64,000 bases of DNA from Spirochaetia bacterium UBA5763 (GCA_002418835.1 DIEX01000018.1:66103-130102); one strand, 5' to 3'. Shown: positions 7,642 through 17,096, counted from the first letter of the stretch. The notes: generated by a model from the letters alone, not told the origin. Numbers and translations: made by a program.

Positions 7642-8286
7642 ATGTATTCAATATTCAAGGCGACAAAGGACCTTGTGATGAAGATCGATTCCTTCATCGA
7701 TCTTGTAGGTGAATCGGTTCTTCATTTCGAGGAGGGACTTAAGCTCTATCTCTCAGGGAGCGAGGAGGAGTTCAATGAAAGGCTTGCGATAATCAAAAGC
7801 CTTGAAGGGAGAGCTGACGACCTGCGCCAGGAGATTGAAGCGCAGCTTTATGTGCAGACCCTTATCCCTGAGTCCCGCGGTGATGTCCTTGAAGTTCTTG
7901 AGCATATGGATGAAATTATTGATTTTTCCAAATCTATAATGTTTGATTTCTGTGTTGAGAAACCTGATATTCCTCCGGAGCTTCATGACAGGATGAGGAA
8001 GCTTGCTGAAACAGCAGTTGATTCCACACAGACCCTTGTACAGTCAGCACGTTCTTTCTTTTATGATGTAAATACTGTGAAGGACCATCTCCACAAGGTT
8101 AAGTTTTTTGAAAATGAATCTGATTATATATCAGATAAAGCAAAGAGAGAGATATTCGAGATGGATATCGCTCTTGAACGCAAGCTTCACCTGAAGAATT
8201 TTATTGTATCAATAGACACAATATCGGATATAGCTGAAAACATATCGAACAGGCTCTCCATCGCGACAATGAAAAGGATAGTCTGA
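7642..8286 (+). CDS. PhoU-like DUF47 protein
   Basis: A 214-residue, entirely helical cytoplasmic protein of the DUF47/TIGR00153 family, which resembles PhoU. Members are nearly always encoded next to PiT-type phosphate transporters and are thought to control them. Heptad-like helices with acidic DE pairs, for example FDFCVE and ENESD, could bind metal. The PiT gene begins one base after its stop codon. The ribosome site is GGGAG before ATG 7642. Confidence 0.9.
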   Translation: MYSIFKATKDLVMKIDSFIDLVGESVLHFEEGLKLYLSGSEEEFNERLAIIKSLEGRADDLRQEIEAQLYVQTLIPESRGDVLEVLEHMDEIIDFSKSIMFDFCVEKPDIPPELHDRMRKLAETAVDSTQTLVQSARSFFYDVNTVKDHLHKVKFFENESDYISDKAKREIFEMDIALERKLHLKNFIVSIDTISDIAENISNRLSIATMKRIV

Positions 8287-8287
8287 T

Positions 8288-9769
8288 ATGTCTGTTCTTT
8301 TCTTTCTCTCCAGCGGTATATTTCTGGGGTGGTCGCACGGAGCGAACAATGCCGGGAATGTCTTCGGAACAGCCATCGGCTCGCAGATGGTGAAGTTCAG
8401 GACTGCAGCCATTGTGACCAGCATATTTCTTGTACTCGGTTCAGTTATATCAGGAGCCGGTGCTTCCATGACGCTGGGGAAATTAGGCTCTGTTAATGAG
8501 ATTGCCGGTGCATTCATAGTGACTCTGGCTACTGCTCTCGCGATATTTATAATGACAAGGTTCAATCTTCCTGTTTCCACATCACAGTCCGTTGTTGGTG
8601 CTATTATCGGGTGGAATCTCTTCTCAGGATCAATGACAGACTTTAATTCGCTTGTAAAAATCGTTTCAAGCTGGATTGTTACACCCTTTATAACCGGGAT
8701 CTTCGCTGTGCTTCTTTATCTGCTGATGAGGTTTTACCTGAACAGGGTGAAGATACACCTTCTTTATCTTGATTTCTGGAACAGGATAGGGCTCATCGTG
8801 GTTGGAGGATTTGGCGCGTATTCTCTTGGAGCGAATAATATAGCGAATGTCATGGGTGTCTTTGTAACTGTGGCACCGTTTCATCCACTCGAAACTCCAT
8901 TCGGTATGCTCACAGGGACAGAGCAGCTTTTTATTCTCGGCGGTATGGCAATGGCTTCAGGGGTGCTGACATACTCCTACAAGGTTATGAAGACCGTGGG
9001 GAAGAGCATAATACCGCTCACTCCGATCTCCGCACTTGTGGTTGTGCTGTCATCATCCACTGTGCTTTTCCTTTTCTCTTCGCAGAACCTTGAGCTGTTT
9101 CTTGCGTCACATGGGCTCCCCACGATTCCCCTTGTTCCGGTATCGAGCGCTCAGGCTGTAATCGGCGCGCTTATAGGTATCGGCCTGCTCCAGGGTGGGA
9201 GGGGGATGGATATTAAGCAGCTGGGGAAGATTGCCTCAGGGTGGTTAACTGCGCCCCTCATGGCGTGTCTTATATGTTTTATCTCTCTCTATTTCTTTCA
9301 GAATGTGTTCAGTCAGAAAGTCTACCGTAATGTGAATTACAGTATCTCCTCCGATGTGTCGCGTAAACTCATTGCGGAGGGTATACATTTTAATTCTATG
9401 GATGAGTTTATTAATGTCAGGTTCATGAACTCGGTTGACTTCAGAAGCGCACTTCAGCGGAATGCCTCTGATCTGTCAAAGAGAGAATTACTCCGCATCA
9501 TCGAAATTTCTGAGATGAGGAATATAACTGTTGATACTGATAAGATACGCTATGAACTTGCAGAGGGGCTTTTCTCCGCTTCCCAGGTTGCCGCGATTAA
9601 TGCTGTCAGCGGGAGGAGTTATAAGTATATCTGGGAGTTCCGGGAGGACCTTGAATACTTCTCGGATGAATGGAAGCTTGTTGAGGATTCCCCCCTTACA
9701 CGAAAACGGAACAGGGACATTGCCGGCAGGGTTGATTATCTTGCAAAGAAATTCTGGGTGACTGAATGA
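8288..9769 (+). CDS. pit: PiT-family inorganic phosphate transporter
   Basis: A 493-residue membrane protein that should carry phosphate coupled to H+ or Na+. Both PiT signature repeats are present: GWSHGANNAGNVFGTAIGS near the N-terminus and YSLGANNIANVMGVF near residue 180. About ten membrane segments occupy residues 1-345. A soluble C-terminal extension of about 145 residues follows (after FFQNVFSQ), rich in charged residues, which bacterial PiT proteins usually lack or have in other forms. The gene is coupled to the DUF47 gene upstream and overlaps the FeoC-like gene downstream by four bases. Substrate specificity between phosphate and sulfate cannot be told from sequence alone. Confidence 0.92.
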   Translation: MSVLFFLSSGIFLGWSHGANNAGNVFGTAIGSQMVKFRTAAIVTSIFLVLGSVISGAGASMTLGKLGSVNEIAGAFIVTLATALAIFIMTRFNLPVSTSQSVVGAIIGWNLFSGSMTDFNSLVKIVSSWIVTPFITGIFAVLLYLLMRFYLNRVKIHLLYLDFWNRIGLIVVGGFGAYSLGANNIANVMGVFVTVAPFHPLETPFGMLTGTEQLFILGGMAMASGVLTYSYKVMKTVGKSIIPLTPISALVVVLSSSTVLFLFSSQNLELFLASHGLPTIPLVPVSSAQAVIGALIGIGLLQGGRGMDIKQLGKIASGWLTAPLMACLICFISLYFFQNVFSQKVYRNVNYSISSDVSRKLIAEGIHFNSMDEFINVRFMNSVDFRSALQRNASDLSKRELLRIIEISEMRNITVDTDKIRYELAEGLFSASQVAAINAVSGRSYKYIWEFREDLEYFSDEWKLVEDSPLTRKRNRDIAGRVDYLAKKFWVTE

Positions 9770-9984
9770 TAATTTCAGAAATTAAAAAAATTATAACTGA
9801 GAGACGGGAGATATGTATTTCTGAAATATATGCTGCCGTAGATGCTGACAGGGGGCTTGTTGATCATGCTCTCTATCAGCTTCTGGCAAAAGGTATTATT
9901 GTTGAGGTGGTTCCGGAAAAGCATTGTGCAGGGTGCCTGATGAACTGCAATATTAAAGGCGAGAAGATATACAGACTTGCCTGA
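9766..9984 (+). CDS. FeoC-like small winged-helix protein
   Basis: A 72-residue protein with an N-terminal winged helix (residues 1-48) and a cysteine cluster C54-x2-C57-x3-C61, the layout of FeoC, a small Fe-S-linked regulator normally found with the ferrous iron transporter FeoB. Here it overlaps the PiT gene in an ATGA junction, so it is made with the phosphate transport genes. It may respond to iron or oxygen and act on transporter stability or on transcription; both are inference. Its stop codon abuts the stop codon of the convergent gene (TGATCA at 9982-9987). Confidence 0.75.
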   Translation: MIISEIKKIITERREICISEIYAAVDADRGLVDHALYQLLAKGIIVEVVPEKHCAGCLMNCNIKGEKIYRLA

Positions 9985-10389
9985 TCAGTTTAAATCATCC
10001 TTAGCAATAATCTCCTCTAATTCATCAGCTTTTGCTGCAATATAAACAAGGCTTTTTATAAATCTTCTCGGTTCGCAATCCTCAAGGAGCATGGAATTAT
10101 TTACCACAAGTGTCTCGTCATCCAGCGCAAGTGCGCCGTAATCAAATGAGAGGTTCTGCTTGAGGCAGTATTTGTAGAATTCCCATGTGTCCTGTTTCAG
10201 GGTGGCTACTACAGACCTGTAATTTATTACCCTGTCGCCGGCTTCATCTTTTTTAAGAGAAACCAGTATATCCTGAGATCTTCCGTTATCGAACTCCAGG
10301 GTGGCTGTATATGTGCCGTTTTTCCCCTTATGAAAAGGAATTTTAAACTCTGCGGCAACAGCTGAAATGAATCCGTCAAAAATCTCCAT
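9985..10389 (-). CDS. YbjN/CesT-like chaperone-fold protein
   Basis: A 134-residue soluble protein with the alternating alpha-beta pattern and size of the YbjN and type III secretion chaperone-like superfamily; the central strands (TATLEFDNGRSQDILVSL) and the late helix (EPRRFIKSLVYIAAKADELE) fit. Such proteins bind peptides or partner proteins; the partner is unknown. It is transcribed alone and ends against the FeoC-like gene. The ribosome site is AAGAGGT upstream of ATG 10389. Confidence 0.65.
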   Translation of the reverse strand: MEIFDGFISAVAAEFKIPFHKGKNGTYTATLEFDNGRSQDILVSLKKDEAGDRVINYRSVVATLKQDTWEFYKYCLKQNLSFDYGALALDDETLVVNNSMLLEDCEPRRFIKSLVYIAAKADELEEIIAKDDLN

Positions 10390-10504
10390 CTTTTACCTCT
10401 TAAAATAGAATGCATGGAGTATATTTTACTCTGTCAGAAAAGTCAAGTTTGAAATTTCCCCTCCCTCCCCGGAGAAAATGTGGGGATGACGTTTGAATAT
10501 TATT

Positions 10505-10533
10505 TTTACTTTCGCTGATGTTTTGTGTATAAT
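10505..10533 (+). promoter_or_regulatory. Sigma-70-type promoter for the ABC/kinase operon
   Basis: TTTACT (10505-10510), a 17-base spacer and TATAAT (10528-10533), about 84 bases upstream of the first gene of the operon. The -10 box is perfect and the -35 box matches at four positions. Confidence 0.5.
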
Positions 10534-10616
10534 TCTATCAGGGTAACATGGTGTTATTATAGTATTTCGCATGTTAAGGTCTCTACTCTCTGTATTTTTA
10601 ATAAAAAGAGGCAATT

Positions 10617-11741
10617 ATGAAAGAATTACTGAAATATTCTATAGTAATAGTTCTGATATTCAACCTCTACTGCGGCGGGAAAGAACCGGTTAAAATAGGA
10701 TTTGCCGGATCTCTTTCCGGGAAATTCTCCGATTTCGGAACAGACGGGAGAGACGGAGTGATTTCTGCAATTGAAAAGATCAACTCTGAAGGGGGGATAA
10801 ATGGCAGGAAGCTTGAACTCCTCACAAGTGACGATAAAGGATCTGCTGAAGCAGCGAGAAAAGGTGATATTGATCTCATAGACAGGGGTGCAGCTGTTAT
10901 TATCGGCCATATGACAAGCAGCATGACAATGGCCGTTGCAGATATAGTAAATGAAAAAAAAGTCGTCATGGTTTCGCCCACTGTGAGTACTGACCTTCTT
11001 AATGATATTGATGACTATATAATCCGTGTTGTAAGCTCGACAAAAGTTGAAAGCCTCACTCTTGCTGAAAAGGTCTATGATTTATATAAAATAAGATCCA
11101 TCTCTTTTATCTACGATCTATCGAACAGGGATTACACTGAGAGCTGGGTAAAAAATTTCAAAGCAGCTTTCAGTAAAAAAGGGGGGAGATCTATCGAAAC
11201 TATTTCCTTCTCATCTCTCGACACAATGCAATATTCAAAAATCGCAGAAGATGCTCTGAGAAAAGGCCCTGATGCAGTAGCTGTTGTTGCCAATTCGCAG
11301 GACACTGCTCTTATCTGTCAGCAGATAAGAAAAAAAACGCGGATACCGATCTTTGCCTGCGCCTGGTCACAGACGAAAGATTTAATAATCCAGGGAGGGG
11401 GTTCTGTGGAAGGGGTAATACTCTCTCATCAGTTCAGCAAAGACAATGTAAGCGAAGATTATCCTGAGTTTAAAAAGAGTTTTACCCGCCGGTTCAACAG
11501 GGAACCTGAATTCCCTGCGGTATTCAGCTATAATGCCATGATGGTGATTGCTGATGCTCTTAAGAGAGACGATAACATTTCAAATCTCAAAAAGACCATT
11601 CTTGAAAAAAGAGAATATAAGGGGATTCACTCGAATTTTAAAATTAACGAGTATGGAGACGCTATTACCGAGTTTCATTTGATCTCGATCAAGGAAGGAA
11701 AATTTGTTGGAATCCCAAATAAAGAAGAAGCAGTTAAGTAA
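10617..11741 (+). CDS. ABC-type branched-chain-amino-acid-like binding lipoprotein
   Basis: A 374-residue periplasmic binding protein of the LivJ-like type I fold (Peripla_BP_6): VKIGFAGSLSGKFSDFG at the N-terminus, INSEGGINGRKLEL and GHMTSSMTMAVADIV blocks. Residues 1-19 form a signal peptide ending in NLYC, so C19 is probably lipid-modified; the looser lipobox suits a spirochaete. The ligand is unknown; amino acids and other small polar compounds are typical. It is the first gene of an operon with a hybrid kinase, an ABC permease and an ABC ATPase. The kinase start lies within its last 38 bases. AAGAGG precedes the ATG. Confidence 0.85.
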   Translation: MKELLKYSIVIVLIFNLYCGGKEPVKIGFAGSLSGKFSDFGTDGRDGVISAIEKINSEGGINGRKLELLTSDDKGSAEAARKGDIDLIDRGAAVIIGHMTSSMTMAVADIVNEKKVVMVSPTVSTDLLNDIDDYIIRVVSSTKVESLTLAEKVYDLYKIRSISFIYDLSNRDYTESWVKNFKAAFSKKGGRSIETISFSSLDTMQYSKIAEDALRKGPDAVAVVANSQDTALICQQIRKKTRIPIFACAWSQTKDLIIQGGGSVEGVILSHQFSKDNVSEDYPEFKKSFTRRFNREPEFPAVFSYNAMMVIADALKRDDNISNLKKTILEKREYKGIHSNFKINEYGDAITEFHLISIKEGKFVGIPNKEEAVK

Positions 11742-14304
11742 AATATTATCCCTGCATTTTATTGCAATTATTATCATTCCTATAAGCGTTGCAGGCCTCT
11801 TTCTTTACTTTTTCTTTTCAGAGAGCATACGGAAAGAGGCGGTTTACAGGAACATGCTTCTCGCAGAATCAATTGCCGGTGAGATAGAGAGATTTATGAT
11901 AGAGCCTCTTAAAATCCTGCAGCATATAAGCCACAATGTCGAAAAGGGGAATCTTAAACAGGGTGCGGTAAACAGCTACCTTGAAACAGTAATCTCAGAC
12001 TATAACTATTTTGAATCAATTGAGATAATCAATTCTGCAGGAAAGATAGAGTATATCGCCCCGTACAACAGAGACTTCATCGGAAACAGCGTGATGACAG
12101 AGGAATACAGAAAGTTCATCAATATTTCAGGTGAGGGGAAACAGGTATATATCTCTCCTACTTTTATATCTTTTCAGACAGGGAAGACGACCATAGCTAT
12201 ATCTTCCGTATTCGGTTCAAATGTTCTCATAGGATTCATGAATCTCGGTTCAATACAGAATATTGTAGACCGTCTTACGCTAAAAAAAGGATTCGCTGTG
12301 ATCACAGATAGAAACGGAATAGTCATAGCGCATCCTGACATAAGGATGGTGAATGAGAGAGTAAGTTATAACCATCTTCAGCCGGTTCAAAAGGGGCTCA
12401 AAGGATTAAGCGGGACATACTACTACAACGACAACGCAACAGATTATGCGGCTTCTGTTACTAATGTTTCAGACACAGGGATGGTTGTCGCTGTTGTTCA
12501 GCCTGTTCAGGCAATATTCAGCATGCTGAAAACTGTAAGAATACTCTCTTTTATGGGGATAATCATTATAACAATTACATCTTTCTTTATTGGAAAAGTG
12601 ATAATACAGAGAATTATTAAACCAATACAAGCACTTGTGCAATCCACGCAAAATGTTGCAGACGGGGACTACAGCTATAATATTGAGGATAGCAGTTATA
12701 CAGAAATTTCAGAAATTTCACACAATTTTATTAAAATGATCGATGCAGTACAAAAGAGAGAGTTCGACCTGAAAAAAACAAGAAACTATCTTCAGGCGCT
12801 TTTTAATGCACAGAGTTCCATTCTTGTGTCAGTGAACAGAGAGGGAACAATAGATCAGTATAATAAAGCTGCTCTGGAATTCGCGTATAAACAGGGGCTA
12901 CTTATTGAAATAGATCCGATATGGAAGATTTTTCCTTTCCTTGCTGAATATAAAGAAAAAATAATCGAAACAATAAGCGGTATAAATGAAATTCTCTCGT
13001 TCGAAACAACCGTACTGGAATACTATACCAGGTACTACAGTGTGTTCTGCTATTCGGCAGCTTTTGAAAATGAAAAGAGGGCTTTGATAAGGATTGATGA
13101 CATATCTGAACTCAAAAGCAGAGAGGAGCAGCTTGTACAGATACAGAAGATGGATACCATAGGAACCCTTGCAGGAGGGCTGGCGCATGATTTTAATAAT
13201 GTTCTTGGCGGAATTGTGGGAACAGTCTCTATTCTTGAATACAGGATTAAACAGAATAAACCTGTTGAGCCTGAAAAACTTAATTATCATGTAAATATTA
13301 TGAAGGAGGCCGGGGGGAGAGCCTCAAAAATAATCCAGCAGCTGCTCACGCTTTCGCGCAAACATGATTCTGTCCTTGAACCTGCTGACCTGAATCTGAT
13401 TATCAGAAGAGTGATGGATATATGCGAGACCACTATTGATAAATCTGTTGCACTTGAACCGCAGTATTCAGACACTCCCGCCATTGTAAAGGCTGACAGG
13501 CAGCAGATGGAGCAGGTGATCCTTAATCTATGCGTCAACGCAGCGCACGCTATGACAATAATGAGAAAAGATGAAAAATGGGGCGGCGAGTTGAGCATAG
13601 CCCTCGAAAAAATCAGCCAGGATACTTTTATAACAATCAATGGTTCCGGTGACTCAGCATCCGGTTACTGGCGCCTATCAGTAGCAGATACCGGTGTTGG
13701 TATGAAAAAAGAGGTGGTTGAACGGATTTTTGATCCCTTCTTTACAACAAAGGAAATCGGTAAAGGCACAGGGCTTGGCCTCGCAATGGTATATAATATT
13801 ATAAGAAACCATAACGGATTTGTGAAGGTCTATTCAGAGGAGGGGGCGGGATCGATATTTCATGTATATCTTCCGGTGTCAGGCGATGAGTCCGCTCTTT
13901 CAGATACCGCTGCATCTGAACTGTTTATAAAACATGGAGAGGGGCTTGTTCTTGTGATTGATGATGAGCAGGTTTTGAGGAATATAGTTAAGGATATGCT
14001 TGAGGAGTGCGGTTATTCTGTTGTAACATGTCAAAGCGGGACTGAGGGTGTGGAATATTTCTCTATTCACAGAAATACAATCAAGGCGGTTTTTCTCGAT
14101 ATGTCAATGCCCGTTATGTCAGGGAGGGAGGTTTATTATAAACTGCTGGAGATCGATCCGGATGTAAAGGTTCTTCTTGCCTCAGGGTTTAAGCATGATG
14201 CAAGAGTGGAGGAGCTTTTATCCGCAGGGATTAAGAGTTTTATCCAGAAACCCCCTACTCTGCAGAAGCTGAGTGAGGAAATTTATAAAACAATATATGA
14301 ATGA
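11704..14304 (+). CDS. Hybrid histidine kinase with periplasmic Cache-like sensor
   Basis: 866 residues. A first membrane segment (about 15-37) and a second (about 277-298) bracket a periplasmic double-Cache-like sensor domain. HAMP (about 300-352), a PAS-like region (about 360-470), a HisKA dimerisation domain with H495 in LAHDFNN, a HATPase domain with GVGMKKEVVERIFDPFFTTK and a C-terminal receiver with D799 follow. The start is TTG (11704 or 11707): AAGGAAGG lies just upstream and no ATG occurs before the first membrane segment. It overlaps the binding-protein gene by 38 bases and precedes the permease. The placement suggests it senses the transported ligand, or the loaded binding protein, and reports it by phosphotransfer; no partner regulator is in the window. 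Confidence 0.88.
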   Translation: MLESQIKKKQLSKILSLHFIAIIIIPISVAGLFLYFFFSESIRKEAVYRNMLLAESIAGEIERFMIEPLKILQHISHNVEKGNLKQGAVNSYLETVISDYNYFESIEIINSAGKIEYIAPYNRDFIGNSVMTEEYRKFINISGEGKQVYISPTFISFQTGKTTIAISSVFGSNVLIGFMNLGSIQNIVDRLTLKKGFAVITDRNGIVIAHPDIRMVNERVSYNHLQPVQKGLKGLSGTYYYNDNATDYAASVTNVSDTGMVVAVVQPVQAIFSMLKTVRILSFMGIIIITITSFFIGKVIIQRIIKPIQALVQSTQNVADGDYSYNIEDSSYTEISEISHNFIKMIDAVQKREFDLKKTRNYLQALFNAQSSILVSVNREGTIDQYNKAALEFAYKQGLLIEIDPIWKIFPFLAEYKEKIIETISGINEILSFETTVLEYYTRYYSVFCYSAAFENEKRALIRIDDISELKSREEQLVQIQKMDTIGTLAGGLAHDFNNVLGGIVGTVSILEYRIKQNKPVEPEKLNYHVNIMKEAGGRASKIIQQLLTLSRKHDSVLEPADLNLIIRRVMDICETTIDKSVALEPQYSDTPAIVKADRQQMEQVILNLCVNAAHAMTIMRKDEKWGGELSIALEKISQDTFITINGSGDSASGYWRLSVADTGVGMKKEVVERIFDPFFTTKEIGKGTGLGLAMVYNIIRNHNGFVKVYSEEGAGSIFHVYLPVSGDESALSDTAASELFIKHGEGLVLVIDDEQVLRNIVKDMLEECGYSVVTCQSGTEGVEYFSIHRNTIKAVFLDMSMPVMSGREVYYKLLEIDPDVKVLLASGFKHDARVEELLSAGIKSFIQKPPTLQKLSEEIYKTIYE

Positions 14305-14397
14305 AGTCATCGGGTAACTTTTTTCATCTTCTGCGTCAGGCCGCTTCCCGGAATTATTCCCTATTTTTTATTGACATGTTTCTATCGGAAAGAACCC

Positions 14398-14414
14398 ATG
14401 TATATATTATACAT
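14398..14414. promoter_or_regulatory. Inverted repeat upstream of ABC permease
   Basis: ATGTATA-TAT-TATACAT, 7-bp arms around a 3-base centre, about 55 bases before the permease start codon. A TTGACA box stands nearby at 14373-14378. The pair could form an internal, regulated promoter for the permease and ATPase genes; the spacing to a -10 box is not ideal. Confidence 0.3.
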
Positions 14415-14468
14415 AGTAAAATCCCCGCAGATTCTTCTGCCTGCGATAAAATTATAAAGGATAGAGCC

Positions 14469-15374
14469 ATGATTGAAGGTATTTTTGTAGAAGGTCTGAT
14501 ATACGGCATAATGGTGCTTGGTGTATTTATAACCTTCAGGATTCTTGATTTCCCGGATCTCACAGTTGACGGATCTTTCCCCCTGGGCGCTGCTATAATG
14601 GCGTCATTGATTATCAGCGGGTATAATGTTTTCTTTGCCCTTGCTGCTGCTTTTCTTGGCGGCGTTGCTGCCGGTGTTGTCACTGCTGTTATACATAACA
14701 GACTGAAGGTGCCTAATCTCCTTGCGGGTATTCTCACAATGACAATGCTCTGGTCTGTTAATATAAGGATCATGGGGAACAGGGCGAATCTCCCGCTTCT
14801 TAAAAACGAAACAATACTAACTGATATCGTATCATGGACTGAGGGGATTATCCCTTCTGATTATACAATTCTCGTGTTTTTCTTTTTGGTTGCCATGGCA
14901 ATTAAGTTTTCCATGGATCTCTTTTTCAGAACAGATATGGGATTAACTCTCGGCGCGCTGGGGAACAATGAACAGATGGTAATATCCCAGGGCGTGAATA
15001 TAAATCTTATGAAAGCAATCGGCGTCGGTCTGTCAAACGGTCTTGTTGCAGTGTCAGGGGCCTTTGCTGCGCAGTACCAGGGTTTTGCCGATGTGGGGCT
15101 TGGTACCGGGATTGTTGTCACAGGGCTCGCATCTGTTATGATTGGGGAGTTCATTTTTACTTCTAATAAAATTGTTGTACTCACTTTCCGTGTTATTATC
15201 GGTTCTATTATATATAAAGCAATCATGTACCTGGGTAGATACTATGGTTATCATATAGGGCTTACCCCCAATGACCTGAAACTCCTTGCGGGCCTCCTCA
15301 TTATTGCGTGCCTCATGATTGCACAGGGGAAAAAGAGAAACTACTTCAGAAGGTGGAAAAATGATCAGGCTTGA
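14469..15374 (+). CDS. ABC transporter permease (COG4120-like)
   Basis: A 301-residue inner-membrane protein with about eight to nine hydrophobic segments. The FRILDFPDLTVDGSFPLGAA region and the following segments resemble the permeases of uncharacterised importers (COG4120; some are linked to tryptophan or tyrosine uptake). The frame is open back to 14301, but the likely start is ATG 14469, where the hydrophobic protein begins; the upstream stretch reads poorly and holds a possible promoter. The ATPase gene overlaps its last 14 bases. Its usual partner is a different type of binding protein from the LivJ-like one encoded in this operon. Confidence 0.82.
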   Translation: MIEGIFVEGLIYGIMVLGVFITFRILDFPDLTVDGSFPLGAAIMASLIISGYNVFFALAAAFLGGVAAGVVTAVIHNRLKVPNLLAGILTMTMLWSVNIRIMGNRANLPLLKNETILTDIVSWTEGIIPSDYTILVFFFLVAMAIKFSMDLFFRTDMGLTLGALGNNEQMVISQGVNINLMKAIGVGLSNGLVAVSGAFAAQYQGFADVGLGTGIVVTGLASVMIGEFIFTSNKIVVLTFRVIIGSIIYKAIMYLGRYYGYHIGLTPNDLKLLAGLLIIACLMIAQGKKRNYFRRWKNDQA

Positions 15375-16158
15375 AAATATAACCAAAGTATTCAACCAGG
15401 GGACAGTGAATGAAAACACCGCGCTCAGGGGTATTAATCTCAGGGTTAAGGAGGGTGACTTCATCACTATTGTGGGGAGCAATGGCGCAGGGAAGACCAC
15501 TCTGTTTAACACGATATCAGGTTCATTCCAGCCGACCACCGGTGATATTTTTTTTAATGATAAGAATGTCACAAGGATGCCTGAATACAAAAGGGCTCAA
15601 TATTTAGGGAGGATATTTCAGGACCCGCTTCTCGGTACTGCGTCGAACATGAGCCTTGAAGACAATATGATGATCTGTTACAAAAAAGGGTTCAAGGGGT
15701 TGAAGATAAGCCTGAACAGTAAAATGAGGGAGAGATTCAGGGAGGAACTGAAGGCCCTGGATATGGGCTTAGAGGCCAGGATGGAATACAACGTGCAGCT
15801 TTTTTCCGGAGGCCAGAGGCAGGCGCTCACTCTTCTTATGACAGTACTTTCCCATCCTGATCTTATTCTGCTGGATGAACATACCGCTGCCCTTGATCCG
15901 AAGAATGCCGCTCTTATCCTTGAACTTACGGATAAATTTATAATTGATAAGAAGCTCACCGCCATGATGATTACGCACAACATGAGCCATGCGATAAAGT
16001 ACGGCAACAGGATACTGATGATGCATAAAGGTGAGATAATTCTTGATATCTCCGGAGAGGAGAAGAAAAACCTCACTGTTGAGGGACTGGTGAAAAAGTT
16101 CTATAACGTGAAGCATGAGGAACTGACCAATGATGAACTTCTGATGTCGCATGAGTAG
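15361..16158 (+). CDS. ABC transporter ATP-binding protein (COG1101-like)
   Basis: A 265-residue ATPase that should energise the permease encoded just upstream. Walker A is GSNGAGKTT near residue 40, the signature is FSGGQRQAL, Walker B is LILLDEHTAALD and the switch histidine is in ITHNMSH. The start ATG 15361 has AAGGTGG upstream and overlaps the permease gene by 14 bases; the frame extends further upstream without a better site. It ends the operon just before a bidirectional terminator. Confidence 0.9.
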   Translation: MIRLENITKVFNQGTVNENTALRGINLRVKEGDFITIVGSNGAGKTTLFNTISGSFQPTTGDIFFNDKNVTRMPEYKRAQYLGRIFQDPLLGTASNMSLEDNMMICYKKGFKGLKISLNSKMRERFREELKALDMGLEARMEYNVQLFSGGQRQALTLLMTVLSHPDLILLDEHTAALDPKNAALILELTDKFIIDKKLTAMMITHNMSHAIKYGNRILMMHKGEIILDISGEEKKNLTVEGLVKKFYNVKHEELTNDELLMSHE

Positions 16159-16160
16159 AA

Positions 16161-16190
16161 AAATCCCGGCGCAAAAGCCGGGATTTTTTA
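16161..16190. terminator. Bidirectional terminator
   Basis: AAATCCCGGC (16161-16170) and GCCGGGATTT (16177-16186) form a hairpin with a 6-base loop, with T runs on both strands. It separates the ABC operon from the convergent htpX gene. Confidence 0.85.
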
Positions 16191-16214
16191 TGGAGTTTTT
16201 CTATGGGTATTGAT

Positions 16215-17096
16215 TTATCTCATCTGTTCAAGTCTTGCAACCCTGTCTTCTATGGACGGGTGTGTGGAAAATATTGAAACTTTCCTGTTTGAACTTATCT
16301 TTGCTATTGCAAAGGAATCCTTCTGAGTAGGTATCTCTACCGCCCTTGCAAGGCGTTTGAGAGCATTAGCCATATCCATCGGTGATGTGAGCTTTGCAGC
16401 ACCCGCATCGGCTTTGAATTCCCTGTATCTTGAAAATGCCGCAATTGGAATTGATGCAAGGAGCATGAAGAATGTTTCCAGCGCCATTACTACCATGATA
16501 TAGGTAAAGAAACCGAGGCCGCCTTCATCATCGTCCCCCCTGAGTGCGCTGTCAATGACAGAGGCTATAATCCTTGAAAGGAACATGACAAGGGCGTTAG
16601 CTATACCTGTAAGGAGCGTCATTGTAACCATGTCGCCGTTCGCAATATGTGAAATTTCGTGAGCCGCAACTGCTTCCACTTCCTGTTTATTCATGGAAGA
16701 GAGCAGGCCTGTTGAGAATGCAACAATTGATTTGCTCTTTGACGGGCCTGTTGCGAAAGCATTGGGTTCTGCTGATTCATAAATACCGACTTCCGGTACT
16801 GCCGGGAGATTTGCCTGGCGCGCGAGTTTCGCAACCATGTTGTAAATCTCTCTGTATTGAAAATTCTGATCGCTTGGCTGAATAACATAAATCCTGTATG
16901 CGGATTTTGCCATCCATCTGCTCATCGCAAGTGAAATGAAAGCGCCCATCATACCGAAGAGGCCACACATTACTGCAAGCCGCATAATCCCGTCGGGCCT
17001 GATGCCGAGTATAGGCATGACTATATTCAGAATAAGGCTCACAGTTAATACTACAAGCAGGTTTGTAAGAAGAAATAGTCCTATTCTCTTAAACAT
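16215..17096 (-). CDS. htpX: HtpX-type M48 zinc metalloprotease
   Basis: A 293-residue inner-membrane protease that degrades misfolded membrane proteins. The catalytic HEISH motif is at residues 146-150 with the glutamate ligand expected in SRYREFKADAG. Two membrane segments lie at the N-terminus (about 5-60) and two more in the middle (about 160-220). The length matches the family. It stands alone between a terminator and the rhomboid gene. AAGAGGT precedes the ATG. Confidence 0.93.
   Translation of the reverse strand: MFKRIGLFLLTNLLVVLTVSLILNIVMPILGIRPDGIMRLAVMCGLFGMMGAFISLAMSRWMAKSAYRIYVIQPSDQNFQYREIYNMVAKLARQANLPAVPEVGIYESAEPNAFATGPSKSKSIVAFSTGLLSSMNKQEVEAVAAHEISHIANGDMVTMTLLTGIANALVMFLSRIIASVIDSALRGDDDEGGLGFFTYIMVVMALETFFMLLASIPIAAFSRYREFKADAGAAKLTSPMDMANALKRLARAVEIPTQKDSFAIAKISSNRKVSIFSTHPSIEDRVARLEQMR

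Noticed and set aside
14301..14468. Extended N-terminus of the ABC permease
   Set aside because: The 56 extra residues do not resemble the family and the region contains promoter-like and palindromic sequence.
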